Below, piece by piece: positions 53,184-60,878 of a stretch of 64,000 nt of DNA (positions are counted from its first letter, which is position 1; the number at the start of each line of letters is the position of its first letter). Under the pieces are notes generated by a model. That model made no database searches. It had not been told where the DNA came from and saw nothing but the letters and a program-made list of their open reading frames with translations. The position numbers were made by a program, and so were the translations under genes. This DNA is from a bacterium (GTDB taxonomy: Bacteria > Joyebacterota > Joyebacteria > Joyebacterales > Joyebacteraceae), in assembly GCA_025774935.1 (NCBI GenBank), contig JALGZK010000006.1:50638-114637 (forward strand), in the 5' to 3' direction.

Positions 53184-53812
53184 AGGCGATGGCGGAGCTC
53201 GTCAAGGGGATCTACAGGGAGAACCCGGTCTTCCGGCTGGCGCTCGGGCTGTGCCCCGCGCTGGCCGTGTCGACGTCCGTCGAGAACGCGCTCGGCATGG
53301 GCGGGGCGGCGACGTTCGTGCTCCTCGGCTCGAACATCGTGATCTCGCTCCTCCGGAAGGCGATCCCGGCCAAGGTCAGGATCCCGTGCTTCATCGTCGT
53401 CATCGCGAGCTTCGTCACGATCGTCGAGCTCGTGATGGGCGCGTACCTCCCCGAGCTCGCGAAGTCGCTCGGCATCTTCATCCCGCTCATCGTCGTGAAC
53501 TGCATCATCCTCGGCCGCGCCGAGGCGTTCGCGTCGAAGCACGGGCTCGGTCTCGCGGTCATTGACGGGATCGGGATGGGGATCGGCTTCACGTTCGCGC
53601 TCGTCCTCATAGCAGCCATCCGCGAGCTCCTCGGGAACGGAACGCTCTTCGGCTACATGGTCTTCGGGCCGCAGTTCCAGCCGGTGCTCCTCATGATCCT
53701 CTCGCCTGGCGCGTTCGTAACGATCGGACTCCTCATGGGCTACTTCAACATCCTCGACGAGAAGATGCGCAGGAAGGCCGAGGCTGCCGAGGCCGGAGGA
53801 GGGGGACGCTGA
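53180..53812 (+). CDS. rnfE: Rnf complex subunit E
   Basis: 210 aa. Six membrane helices with N-P-V-F-R-L-A-L-G-L-C-P-A-L-A-V-S and V-N-C-I-I-L-G-R-A-E-A-F-A, the RnfE/RsxE signatures. Forms the membrane core with RnfA. Overlaps rnfA (TGATG). Confidence 0.95.
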   Translation: MKAMAELVKGIYRENPVFRLALGLCPALAVSTSVENALGMGGAATFVLLGSNIVISLLRKAIPAKVRIPCFIVVIASFVTIVELVMGAYLPELAKSLGIFIPLIVVNCIILGRAEAFASKHGLGLAVIDGIGMGIGFTFALVLIAAIRELLGNGTLFGYMVFGPQFQPVLLMILSPGAFVTIGLLMGYFNILDEKMRRKAEAAEAGGGGR

Positions 53813-54423
53813 TGGATCTCGGACAGCTCTTCGCAATCATCATCGGCGCCATCTTCGTCTCGAACTTCGTGCTCATGCGCTTCCTCGGGCTGTGCCCGTT
53901 CGTCGGGGTCTCGAAGGACTCCGACTCGGCACTCGGCATGGGGATGGCCGTCATCTTCGTCATGACGATGGCGTCGCTCGTGACGTGGTTCGTCTACAAC
54001 TACATCCTCGTGCCGCTCGAGATCACGTACCTCCGGACGATCGCGTTCATCCTCGTGATCGCGACGCTCGTGCAGTTCGTGGAGATGGTCATCGAGAAGA
54101 CGTCTCCAGCGCTCCACAAGTCGCTCGGCATCTACCTGCCGCTCATCACGACGAACTGCGCCGTCCTCGGCGTGGCGGTGGTCAACGTCGACAGCTTCAT
54201 GGTCACCGACCTCCCGAGGAACGCGAGCTTCATCTATACCGTGGTGCACGGTCTCTCTGCGGGGATTGGGTTCACGCTCGCGCTCATCCTCATGGCGGCG
54301 ATCCGCGAGCGCCTCGACCTCGTCGACATCCCGAAGTCGATGCGCGGCATCGCCATCACGTTCATCGTGGCCGGACTCATGGCCATCGCGTTCCAGGGGT
54401 TCTCGGGACTCAAGATCGGGTAG
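53812..54423 (+). CDS. rnfA: Rnf complex subunit A
   Basis: 203 aa. Six helices with N-F-V-L-M-R-F-L-G-L-C-P-F-V-G-V-S and T-N-C-A-V-L-G-V-A, the RnfA/RsxA signatures; it shares the inverted-repeat fold with RnfE and the two cysteines that place an intramembrane [2Fe-2S]. Confidence 0.95.
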   Translation: MDLGQLFAIIIGAIFVSNFVLMRFLGLCPFVGVSKDSDSALGMGMAVIFVMTMASLVTWFVYNYILVPLEITYLRTIAFILVIATLVQFVEMVIEKTSPALHKSLGIYLPLITTNCAVLGVAVVNVDSFMVTDLPRNASFIYTVVHGLSAGIGFTLALILMAAIRERLDLVDIPKSMRGIAITFIVAGLMAIAFQGFSGLKIG

Positions 54424-54464
54424 GAAGCGGGGCCTGGTGGACAGGGCCTTGGGAAGGACGCTCA

Positions 54465-55400
54465 ATGCAGTCGGTCGTCGCGAAGTCCATGATCGCGCTC
54501 ACGAGCATGGCCGCCGTCTTCGGCGCCGTCCTCGCGTTCGCCTCGAGGATCTTCGCGGTCCACCGCGACCCGCGCGTCGAGCACGTGCTCGACCTCCTGC
54601 CCGGAGCGAACTGCGGCGCGTGCGGGTTCCCCGGGTGCCAGGGCCTCGCCGAGGCGATGGTCAAAGGCGAGGCGCTTCCGAACGCGTGCCCGCCCGGAGG
54701 CGCGGAGACGGCCGCGGCGATCGCCGAGCTCCTGGGCGGCGACGCGGGAGATGTGGTTCCGAGGATCGCGGTCGTGCACTGCAAGGGGGGCCTCTCGAAC
54801 TCCGTCCAGCGGCTCGACTACGAGGGAATCGAGGACTGTCGCGCCGCGCTCCTCGTCGGCGGGAACCCGAAGGCCTGCATCTTCGGGTGCCTCGGGTTCG
54901 GGACGTGCAAGGCGGTCTTTCCGTTCGACGCGGTCGAACTCGACGAAGAGGGACTCGTACACATCGACCGCGTGAAGTGCACGCGCTGCGGGAACTGCGT
55001 CGTCGCGTGTCCGGTGAACGCGTGCATCGCCTGCCAGCTCTGCGTCAAGAAGTGCCCGAGCGACGCGATCTACATGGACGACAACCTCGCCGTCATCGAC
55101 TACTCGAAGTGCACGAACTGCGGTGTCTGCGCCGCCGTGTGCCCGACGAACGCGATCGTCGACGAGATCCCGGCGCGCCCGAAGGCCGTGATCGGCGGGA
55201 AGTGCGAGGGAGTGGGGAAGTGCAAGGAGGTCTGCCCGGTCAAGGCCATCGAGGGCGAGCCGGGCGAGCGGCACGAGATCATCCGCGAGAAGTGCATCGG
55301 GTGCGGGCTCTGCATGGAGGCGTGCCCGACGAAGGCCGTCAACATGGTCGGGGCTCTCGGGCACCAGCGCGCGAAGGTCGGGGCCCTCGAACAGGATTAG
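54465..55400 (+). CDS. rnfB: Rnf complex subunit B (polyferredoxin)
   Basis: 311 aa. One N-terminal helix, then N-C-G-A-C-G-F-P-G-C ... N-A-C-P-P-G, a four-Cys middle domain, and five ferredoxin-type motifs. The first two motifs are fused, C-T-R-C-G-N-C-V-V-A-C-P followed directly by V-N-A-C-I-A-C-Q-L-C-V-K-K-C-P. In relatives a loop of some 30-40 residues normally lies between them. The fourth motif (K-C-E-G-V-G-K-C-K-E-V-C-P) has unusual spacing. It accepts electrons from ferredoxin. ATG start 41 bases after rnfA. Confidence 0.93.
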   Translation: MQSVVAKSMIALTSMAAVFGAVLAFASRIFAVHRDPRVEHVLDLLPGANCGACGFPGCQGLAEAMVKGEALPNACPPGGAETAAAIAELLGGDAGDVVPRIAVVHCKGGLSNSVQRLDYEGIEDCRAALLVGGNPKACIFGCLGFGTCKAVFPFDAVELDEEGLVHIDRVKCTRCGNCVVACPVNACIACQLCVKKCPSDAIYMDDNLAVIDYSKCTNCGVCAAVCPTNAIVDEIPARPKAVIGGKCEGVGKCKEVCPVKAIEGEPGERHEIIREKCIGCGLCMEACPTKAVNMVGALGHQRAKVGALEQD

Positions 55401-55412
55401 GGGGGAAGCGAA

Positions 55413-56414
55413 GTGACGCACGGGGATGCGAGAGGCGAGACCGGGCCCACCGGCGAGGGCGCCGGCGACAAGCGCGCTGAGATTCCGAGGGGCCGGGTCG
55501 CGATCTTCCTCCGGGCGGCGCGCGCTCCTTTCCTGACGGCGTCCGCGATGCCCGTTCTCATCGGCTCGACGCTCCCGTTCTGGCTGAGACCTGACGGGTT
55601 CGCGTGGAGCTGGCTGCACTTCGTCGAGGCCCTCGTCGGCGTCGTCCTCCTCCACGCGGCGGCCAACCTCTCGAACTGCTACTACGACCACCTCTCCGGA
55701 GCCGACCCGTCGAACCCGAACACGAACGTCATGAGCGGGGGCTCGGGGCTCCTCACGGAGGGCGTCGTCAAGCCCTCGTACTTCCTGAGGAGCGCGATCG
55801 TGTGTTTCGCGATCGGCGGCGCGATCGGGCTCCACCTGAACTTCGTCAGCCCTGGGAACACCATCCTGATCCTGGGCATAATCGCGATCGTTGTCGCCCA
55901 CTTCTACACCGCGCCGCCGGTCAAGCTCTGCTACCGGGGCCTCGGCGAGGTCGCCGTCGGCCTCACGTTCGGGGTCCTTCCCGTCGTGGGCGCCTATTTC
56001 GTCCAGGCGGGGGAGATCTCGTGGCGGGTCGTGCTCGCGTCCCTCCCGATCACGTTCGCCGTCGTGCTCATCCTCTGGGTGAACCAGGTCGTCGACTACG
56101 TCCCGGACCGCGACGCCGGCAAGCGCACGCTCGCCGTCATCCTCGGCCCGAAGGCGGCCGGACGCGGAGTCGTCCTCGCGCTCGCGCTCCTCATCTTCGG
56201 CTCGCTCTTCGTGGCGGTCTTCACCGGCGCGGTCATCCCGCTCACGCTCGTCGCCGTCCTCGCGTTCGGCCTCATCCGGACGGTCGTGGCCGACTGCTGG
56301 AACCACTACCGCGACCCGTCGAAGCTCGCTGAGGCGTCGTTCTCCGCGATCAAGCTCCACCTCATCCTCGGCCTCATTATCGCGGGCTCCGCGCTTGCCG
56401 CGATCGGGAACTGA
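55413..56414 (+). CDS. UbiA-family prenyltransferase (MenA-like)
   Basis: 333 aa, GTG start with a GGGGGAAG site 12 bases after the rnfB stop. Nine or so membrane helices; the two Asp-rich motifs are N-C-Y-Y-D-H-L-S-G-A-D near residue 90 and N-Q-V-V-D-Y-V-P-D-R-D near residue 228. This family attaches prenyl chains to aromatic rings; MenA (1,4-dihydroxy-2-naphthoate) is the best fit. Linkage to rnf suggests supply of a quinone to the same membrane electron chain. No other menaquinone genes are here. Confidence 0.85.
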   Translation: MTHGDARGETGPTGEGAGDKRAEIPRGRVAIFLRAARAPFLTASAMPVLIGSTLPFWLRPDGFAWSWLHFVEALVGVVLLHAAANLSNCYYDHLSGADPSNPNTNVMSGGSGLLTEGVVKPSYFLRSAIVCFAIGGAIGLHLNFVSPGNTILILGIIAIVVAHFYTAPPVKLCYRGLGEVAVGLTFGVLPVVGAYFVQAGEISWRVVLASLPITFAVVLILWVNQVVDYVPDRDAGKRTLAVILGPKAAGRGVVLALALLIFGSLFVAVFTGAVIPLTLVAVLAFGLIRTVVADCWNHYRDPSKLAEASFSAIKLHLILGLIIAGSALAAIGN

Positions 56415-56622
56415 GGCCGCGGAACCGCGCGGCCAGCGGCTCACCCAAGCCACACCCCGCAGCCACACTGAGGCCGCTCAGGATTGAGTCCACGTTCATA
56501 CTTACATGTTGACGGCTCGGGCGCCCTCGTGGTACTCCGTGACTTCGAGAGGAGCCCCGTCGGTCCCGGCTTGCGCCGGTTCACCGAGCTCCCCGCTCGC
56601 GGATGAGAAGGAGGTGCGAACC

Positions 56623-57255
56623 ATGCGGTTCTGCCATCTCGGTGGTAGCCTGTTGGTCTGTGCGCTCGCGGCGGTCTTGGTCGTGACCCTTGCGCCCGCC
56701 GCGGACGCACAGGACCAGTTCCACTTCGAGCTCGTCGCCGTGCCGGACGGTGCGACGCGCGACATCCCGCCCGACGGGTCGCCGTGGCACGAGCTCTACC
56801 CGACGTTCTGCGTCGATCACGAGCAGACCGGCTACGAGGACAACGGCGACGGCTACGTCAGCGAATGCGACTTCATCTACATCGACGGCCTTCGGTTCCA
56901 CATCATCTGGGCAGGTCCGACCTACAAGCTCGAGACCGGGCCGACCGAGGGCGACAGGCCGGGGCACGAGAAGTACATGGAGCCCATGGGGTTCGGACCC
57001 GAGCGGAACCCGTTGTGCGAGATCTGGCACGAGGTCTACCCGGACTACTGCATGGAGTGGCACGTCGAGGACTGGGCCGACAACGGGGACGGCTACGTGA
57101 GCCCCTGCGACTTCGTGTGGATCTGGAGCGAGGGGCACGGGATGGAGCAGTTCCACGTCACGGAGGTGAACCTCAACATCATCGCCGTGCCCGACAGCCC
57201 GGTCGAGGACAGCACCTGGGGCAAGATCAAGTCGTTCTTCTCCGAGCTCTTTTAG
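56623..57255 (+). CDS. Secreted two-repeat protein with EF-hand-like loops and WGxIK tail
   Basis: 210 aa from the ATG at 56623, with an AAGGAGGTG site. Signal peptide ends A-D-A near residue 29. Two internal repeats of ~65 residues each contain W-H-E-x-Y-P-x-x-C followed by a calcium-loop-like D-N-G-D-G-Y-V-S-x-C-D-F (near residues 83 and 150), like one half of an EF-hand or dockerin. The end is DSPVEDSTWGKIKSFFSELF, the fifth tail protein in the window. Strong terminator follows. Calcium binding and surface location are inferences. Confidence 0.78.
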   Translation: MRFCHLGGSLLVCALAAVLVVTLAPAADAQDQFHFELVAVPDGATRDIPPDGSPWHELYPTFCVDHEQTGYEDNGDGYVSECDFIYIDGLRFHIIWAGPTYKLETGPTEGDRPGHEKYMEPMGFGPERNPLCEIWHEVYPDYCMEWHVEDWADNGDGYVSPCDFVWIWSEGHGMEQFHVTEVNLNIIAVPDSPVEDSTWGKIKSFFSELF

Positions 57256-57293
57256 ACGACCACGGGCGGCATCGAGCGACCCGTTCGACCATC

Positions 57294-57321
57294 GCGGGGC
57301 GCCCCCAGAGGGGCGCCCCGC
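57294..57321 (+). terminator. Terminator of the tail-protein gene
   Basis: A perfect 12-bp GC stem (57294-57305 with 57310-57321), 4-base loop. Confidence 0.75.
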
Positions 57322-57327
57322 GCCCGT

Positions 57328-57356
57328 TTGACATCCGCATGTGCCTGTGTTACCTT
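57328..57356 (+). promoter_or_regulatory. Promoter of amrS
   Basis: TTGACA (57328-57333), 17-base spacer, TACCTT (57351-57356), directly after the terminator. Confidence 0.65.
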
Positions 57357-57461
57357 CCGTTGGCCGCGTAGCGCCAGAATCCGTTCGACCCGACGCGGGG
57401 GCCCCGGGGGTCTCCGGGCGGGGTCGTGCGTTCGGGCCCCGGAGGGCCCTCTCGAGGCACC

Positions 57462-58454
57462 ATGGTCGAGGCGAGGTACTGGCACAGGCTGGACGACGGC
57501 CGCGTGGCCTGCGAGCTATGTCCGCAGGCCTGCAGGATCGCCGACGGGAAGTCGGGGATCTGCCTCGGCCGGACGAACCAGGGCGGCACCCTCTTCGCGG
57601 AGAACTTCGGGCAGTGCGTCTCGGTCGCGATGGACCCGATCGAGAAGAAGCCGCTCTACCACGTCTGCCCGGGCAGGCAGGTGCTGTCTGTCGCCTGCAA
57701 CGGCTGCAACCTCCGGTGCGACTTCTGCCAGAACTGGACGATCTCGCAGGAGCGGACCGCCACGAGGGCGGTGTCCCCGGAGGAACTGGTCGAGCTCGCC
57801 GTCGGGAGCGGCTCGTTCGGGATCGCGTACACGTACACCGAGCCGATCATCTGGTTCGAGTACCTGCTCGCAGCCGGGGCGCTCGCGCACGAGAAGGGGA
57901 TCAAGAACATCCTCGTCACGAACGGCATCGTGAACGAGGAACCGCTCCTTGAACTCCTGCCGCTCGTCGACGCGATGAACGTCGATCTGAAGTCGATGAC
58001 GGCGGAGTTCTACCGGGAGTACTGCCACGTCGACGGCCTCGAGGCCGTCAAGCGCACGATCCGTCTGGGGGCGGAGGCCGCGTTCGTCGAGGTGACGAAC
58101 CTCCTCATCCCCGGGCTGAACGACTCGGAGGAGGAGACGCGGGAGCTCGTGGAGTTCGTCGCGGGAATAGACCCCGCGATCCCGCTCCACTTCTCGCGCT
58201 ACTTCCCGACGTACAGGATGACGGTCCCCGGCACGCCGCTGGCGACCGTCGAGCGCGCCGCGGAGATCGCGAGGGAGAATCTGCACTACGTCTACCTCGG
58301 GAACGTCGGTCCCGCGGAAGACTCGGACACGATCTGCCCGACGCGCGGGAACGTGCTCGTGAGGAGGGCCGGCTACAGGAGCGAGGTGGTCGGCATCGAG
58401 GACGGGAAGTGCACGCAGTGCGGGAGGCCCGCGGACTTCCTGTGGTGCGACTGA
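57462..58454 (+). CDS. amrS: AmmeMemoRadiSam system radical SAM enzyme
   Basis: 330 aa from the ATG at 57462. The radical SAM cluster is Cys82-x3-Cys86-x2-Cys89 (C-N-L-R-C-D-F-C-Q-N-W). An N-terminal C-E-L-C-P-Q-A-C and a C-terminal C-T-Q-C-G-R ... C-D pair flank it. These features and H-F-S-R-Y-F-P-T-Y-R-M identify AmrS, formerly annotated as a pyruvate-formate-lyase activase homologue. Its partners AmrA and Memo/AmrB are not in the window. The system's reaction is not settled. First of a run with the RseC-like gene and rsfS. Confidence 0.9.
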   Translation: MVEARYWHRLDDGRVACELCPQACRIADGKSGICLGRTNQGGTLFAENFGQCVSVAMDPIEKKPLYHVCPGRQVLSVACNGCNLRCDFCQNWTISQERTATRAVSPEELVELAVGSGSFGIAYTYTEPIIWFEYLLAAGALAHEKGIKNILVTNGIVNEEPLLELLPLVDAMNVDLKSMTAEFYREYCHVDGLEAVKRTIRLGAEAAFVEVTNLLIPGLNDSEEETRELVEFVAGIDPAIPLHFSRYFPTYRMTVPGTPLATVERAAEIARENLHYVYLGNVGPAEDSDTICPTRGNVLVRRAGYRSEVVGIEDGKCTQCGRPADFLWCD

Positions 58455-58475
58455 CCCGCCGGGCAAGGAGCGAAC

Positions 58476-58943
58476 TTGAAAGAGATCGGATGCGTCGTGT
58501 CCGTGAGCGGTGACGCCGCGGTGGTCACGATGCCGATGTCGCCGGATTGCGAGAAGTGCGGCGCCTGCGTCGTCGCGGACGAGGGGAAGGAGCTCCTCCT
58601 CCTCGCCCAGAACGCGGCGGGCGCCGGGCAGGGCGACACGGTCGAGATCGAGATCAGCGCCGGGCGCGTCCTCGCGGCGGCTTTCATCATCTACATGGTC
58701 CCGGTCCTCATGACGATCGTCGGGTTCATCCTCGGCAACGCGCTCTCGGGAGGGGACGAGGAGGCGAACCTCCCCATCTTGCTCGCGCTCGCGTTCCTGG
58801 TAGTCTCGTTCCTGTCGGTGTGGCTCTACGACATGAGGCTCCGCCGGGTCGAGCGCAGACAGGCGGTCGTGACGAGGGTCCTCTCTCAGGAGGAAGCGAG
58901 GCTTCACCGGAGCCGGATCGAGCCGGCGAAGCTCGGAGGGTAG
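58476..58943 (+). CDS. RseC/MucC-family membrane protein
   Basis: 155 aa, TTG start with an AAGGAG site. The N-terminal G-x-V-x-x-x-x-G-D-A-A-V-V ... C-x-x-C-G-A-C segment (Cys near residues 25-31) and two membrane helices (~70-88, ~100-118) are those of RseC, a SoxR-reducing or sigmaE-modulating protein that in other bacteria works with the Rnf/Rsx complex. The rnf operon is only ~3 kb upstream. It fits between amrS and rsfS. Confidence 0.82.
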   Translation: MKEIGCVVSVSGDAAVVTMPMSPDCEKCGACVVADEGKELLLLAQNAAGAGQGDTVEIEISAGRVLAAAFIIYMVPVLMTIVGFILGNALSGGDEEANLPILLALAFLVVSFLSVWLYDMRLRRVERRQAVVTRVLSQEEARLHRSRIEPAKLGG

Positions 58944-58946
58944 CGA

Positions 58947-59300
58947 TTGTACAAGAGCTCGAAGCGGCTCGCGACGAAGGCCGCGAAGCTGGCGCTCATC
59001 AAGAAGGCCGAGAACGTCGTCACGATGGATCTCCGCGGCCTGGTTACGACCTGCGACTTCTTCGTGATCTGCAACGGCACAAGCGACGTGCACGTGAAGG
59101 CCATCGCGGACGCGATCGAGGACGGCCTGAGAGAGGTCGACGAGAAGGCCTGGCACGTCGAGGGCTCGGAGGGGAAGCGCTGGATACTGCTGGACTACGT
59201 GAACGTCGTCGTCCACGTCTTCGATGAAGAGACGCGGGACTACTACCAGCTCGAACGGCTGTGGGGCGACGCGAAGATAGAGAAGCACGAGGACGAATAG
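58947..59300 (+). CDS. rsfS: Ribosome silencing factor RsfS
   Basis: 117 aa, TTG start with a GGAGGG site. Iojap/YbeB family: D-F-F-V-I-C-N-G-T-S-D-V-H-V-K-A-I-A-D-A-I, W-H-V-E-G-S-E-G-K-R-W-I-L-L-D-Y and V-V-V-H-V-F. It binds ribosomal protein uL14 and blocks subunit joining in starvation. Confidence 0.95.
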   Translation: MYKSSKRLATKAAKLALIKKAENVVTMDLRGLVTTCDFFVICNGTSDVHVKAIADAIEDGLREVDEKAWHVEGSEGKRWILLDYVNVVVHVFDEETRDYYQLERLWGDAKIEKHEDE

Positions 59301-59356
59301 AGCCGGCCAGGACCACGTGGGCGAGCTCGTCGTGAACATCCCGCGGGAGGCGTACC

Positions 59357-59854
59357 ATGATCGAACCGATCCTGGCGAGAAGGAGCATCAGGAAGTACAC
59401 CGACGAGCCGGTGACCGACCTCGAGATCCGGCGGCTCCTGGAGGCCGCGATGTCCGCGCCGTCGGCGAGCAACCACCAGCCGTGGCACTTCGTGGTCATC
59501 ACCGACCGGTGGACGCTCGACCAGATGGCGGAGTACGGCCCGCACTGGCAGATGCTCCGCGAGGCTCCACTCGCGATCATCGTGTGCGGCGACACGTCGA
59601 TCTCCGAGAAGTACTGGGTCCAGGACTGCTCGGCGGCGACCGAGAACCTGCTCCTGGCCGTCTCGATGATGGGGCTCGGGGGAGTGTGGCTCGGGTGCTA
59701 CCCGAGGACGGAGCGGATGGGCCCGTGCCGCGAGCTCCTCGACGTCCCGCACGAGATCGAGCCGCTGGCGGTGCTGTCGATCGGGCACCCGGCGGAGGAG
59801 AAGGAACCGCGCACCCAGTACAACGAGGAGCGCGTGCACAGGGAGAAGTGGTAG
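59357..59854 (+). CDS. Nitroreductase-family FMN protein
   Basis: 165 aa. R-R-S-I-R-K-Y near the start, A-P-S-A-S-N-H-Q-P-W-H-F-V-V-I, and G-L-G-G-V-W-L-G-C-Y-P form the FMN site. It is a short monodomain member that would reduce nitro compounds or quinones with NAD(P)H, or a flavin-linked dehydrogenase. ATG after a CGGGAGG site. It shares the plus-strand run with rsfS and the FKBP gene. Confidence 0.9.
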   Translation: MIEPILARRSIRKYTDEPVTDLEIRRLLEAAMSAPSASNHQPWHFVVITDRWTLDQMAEYGPHWQMLREAPLAIIVCGDTSISEKYWVQDCSAATENLLLAVSMMGLGGVWLGCYPRTERMGPCRELLDVPHEIEPLAVLSIGHPAEEKEPRTQYNEERVHREKW

Positions 59855-59954
59855 ACCGCCCCCACGGCGGTACGTGAGTCGCGAAGCGGACACCCTCGAC
59901 CGGTTCCCGACATCGCTTTCAGAGTTGCGACCGAGGGGAGAAAGGACAGCAGGC

Positions 59955-60665
59955 GTGAAGAAGCTTGCAGCAGTTGCCGCGGTGGCGGTCATCTGCCTGG
60001 CGTTCGCATCCTGTTCGGACCAGGGCGGAGCACCGAGGAAGACCGAACTCACGACGTTCGAGGAGCGCGCCAGCTACGCGCTGGGCCTGGACGTGGCGTC
60101 CTCGCTCCTGAGGTCCGGCGCAGAGGTCGACGCCGACCTGTTCATGCAGGGGTTCCGGGACACGCTCGAGGGACACACGCCGCTCATGACTCAGACCGAG
60201 GTGCGGACGGTACTTCAGGAGTTCTCCAACACGATGCGGGAGCAGGCCATGGCGAAGATGCAGGAGGAGGCCGAGGCGAACCTGGCCACGGGTGCTGAGT
60301 TCCTCGAGGCGAACAAGGTGAAGGACGGGGTCCACACGACCGTGACCGGCCTCCAGTACATGATCATGGAGGAAGGCACGGGTCCGAAGCCGACGAGCGA
60401 CTCGACCGTGAGCGTCCACTACACCGGCACGCTGATCGACGGCACGCAGTTCGACAGCTCCGTCGACCGCGGTCAGCCGGCGACGTTCCCCGTCGGGGGC
60501 GTGATCCCGGGCTGGACCGAGGCGCTCCAGCTCATGAGCGTCGGCAGCAAGTACAAGCTCTTCATCCCGGCCGAGCTCGCCTACGGCGAGAGGGGCTCAC
60601 CGCCGGCGATTCCGCCGAACTCGACGCTCATCTTCGATGTGGAGCTTCTGGAGATCACCGAGTAG
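59955..60665 (+). CDS. FKBP-type peptidyl-prolyl isomerase lipoprotein
   Basis: 236 aa, GTG start. Lipobox A-F-A-S-C with Cys near residue 20. The N-terminal helical dimerisation domain (~35-125, Y-A-L-G-L-D-V-A-S-S-L) and an FKBP domain (~135-236: V-S-V-H-Y-T-G-T-L-I-D-G-T-x-F-D-S-S, F-P-V-G-G-V-I-P-G-W-T-E-A-L, I-P-A-E-L-A-Y-G) give the Mip/FkpA architecture. It folds proteins at the outer or inner membrane face. Confidence 0.93.
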   Translation: MKKLAAVAAVAVICLAFASCSDQGGAPRKTELTTFEERASYALGLDVASSLLRSGAEVDADLFMQGFRDTLEGHTPLMTQTEVRTVLQEFSNTMREQAMAKMQEEAEANLATGAEFLEANKVKDGVHTTVTGLQYMIMEEGTGPKPTSDSTVSVHYTGTLIDGTQFDSSVDRGQPATFPVGGVIPGWTEALQLMSVGSKYKLFIPAELAYGERGSPPAIPPNSTLIFDVELLEITE

Positions 60666-60692
60666 CAGGCCCCGCTGTGCGGGAGTACTACG

Positions 60693-60758
60693 TTGAAGTA
60701 CGCCGTCGGCATCGTCATTCTCTCCGGAATCGCCGGCGTCGACGCGTATCTCATCTGA
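60693..60758 (+). CDS. Possible 21-aa hydrophobic peptide
   Basis: A TTG at 60693 with a GGGAG site opens a 21-residue frame (starts M-K-Y-A-V-G, ends D-A-Y-L-I) between the FKBP stop and the terminator. It is a plausible single-helix micropeptide, but TTG starts and short frames occur by chance, so support is weak. Confidence 0.25.
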   Translation: MKYAVGIVILSGIAGVDAYLI

Positions 60759-60760
60759 AG

Positions 60761-60790
60761 GGGGGCGGGGGTCCATAGCCCTCGCCCCCT
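60761..60790 (+). terminator. Terminator of the amrS-FKBP run
   Basis: A GGGGGCGGGGG/CCCTCGCCCCC-type stem (11 bp with one G-U) between 60761 and 60790. Confidence 0.6.
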
Positions 60791-60878
60791 CCATGCAGTC
60801 TACGCGACAGGCGGGCCGTGCTCGTCTGGAACGCAATGAGAGGTTCGTGACAAGGGCATCGCGGGACGGAGCAGTGAC

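Noticed and set aside
57462-58454. amrS as the NrdD activase NrdG
   Set aside because: The protein has the AmrS-type N-terminal C-E-L-C-P-Q-A-C and the length and end of AmrS, not of NrdG, and it is 9 kb away from nrdD in another operon.
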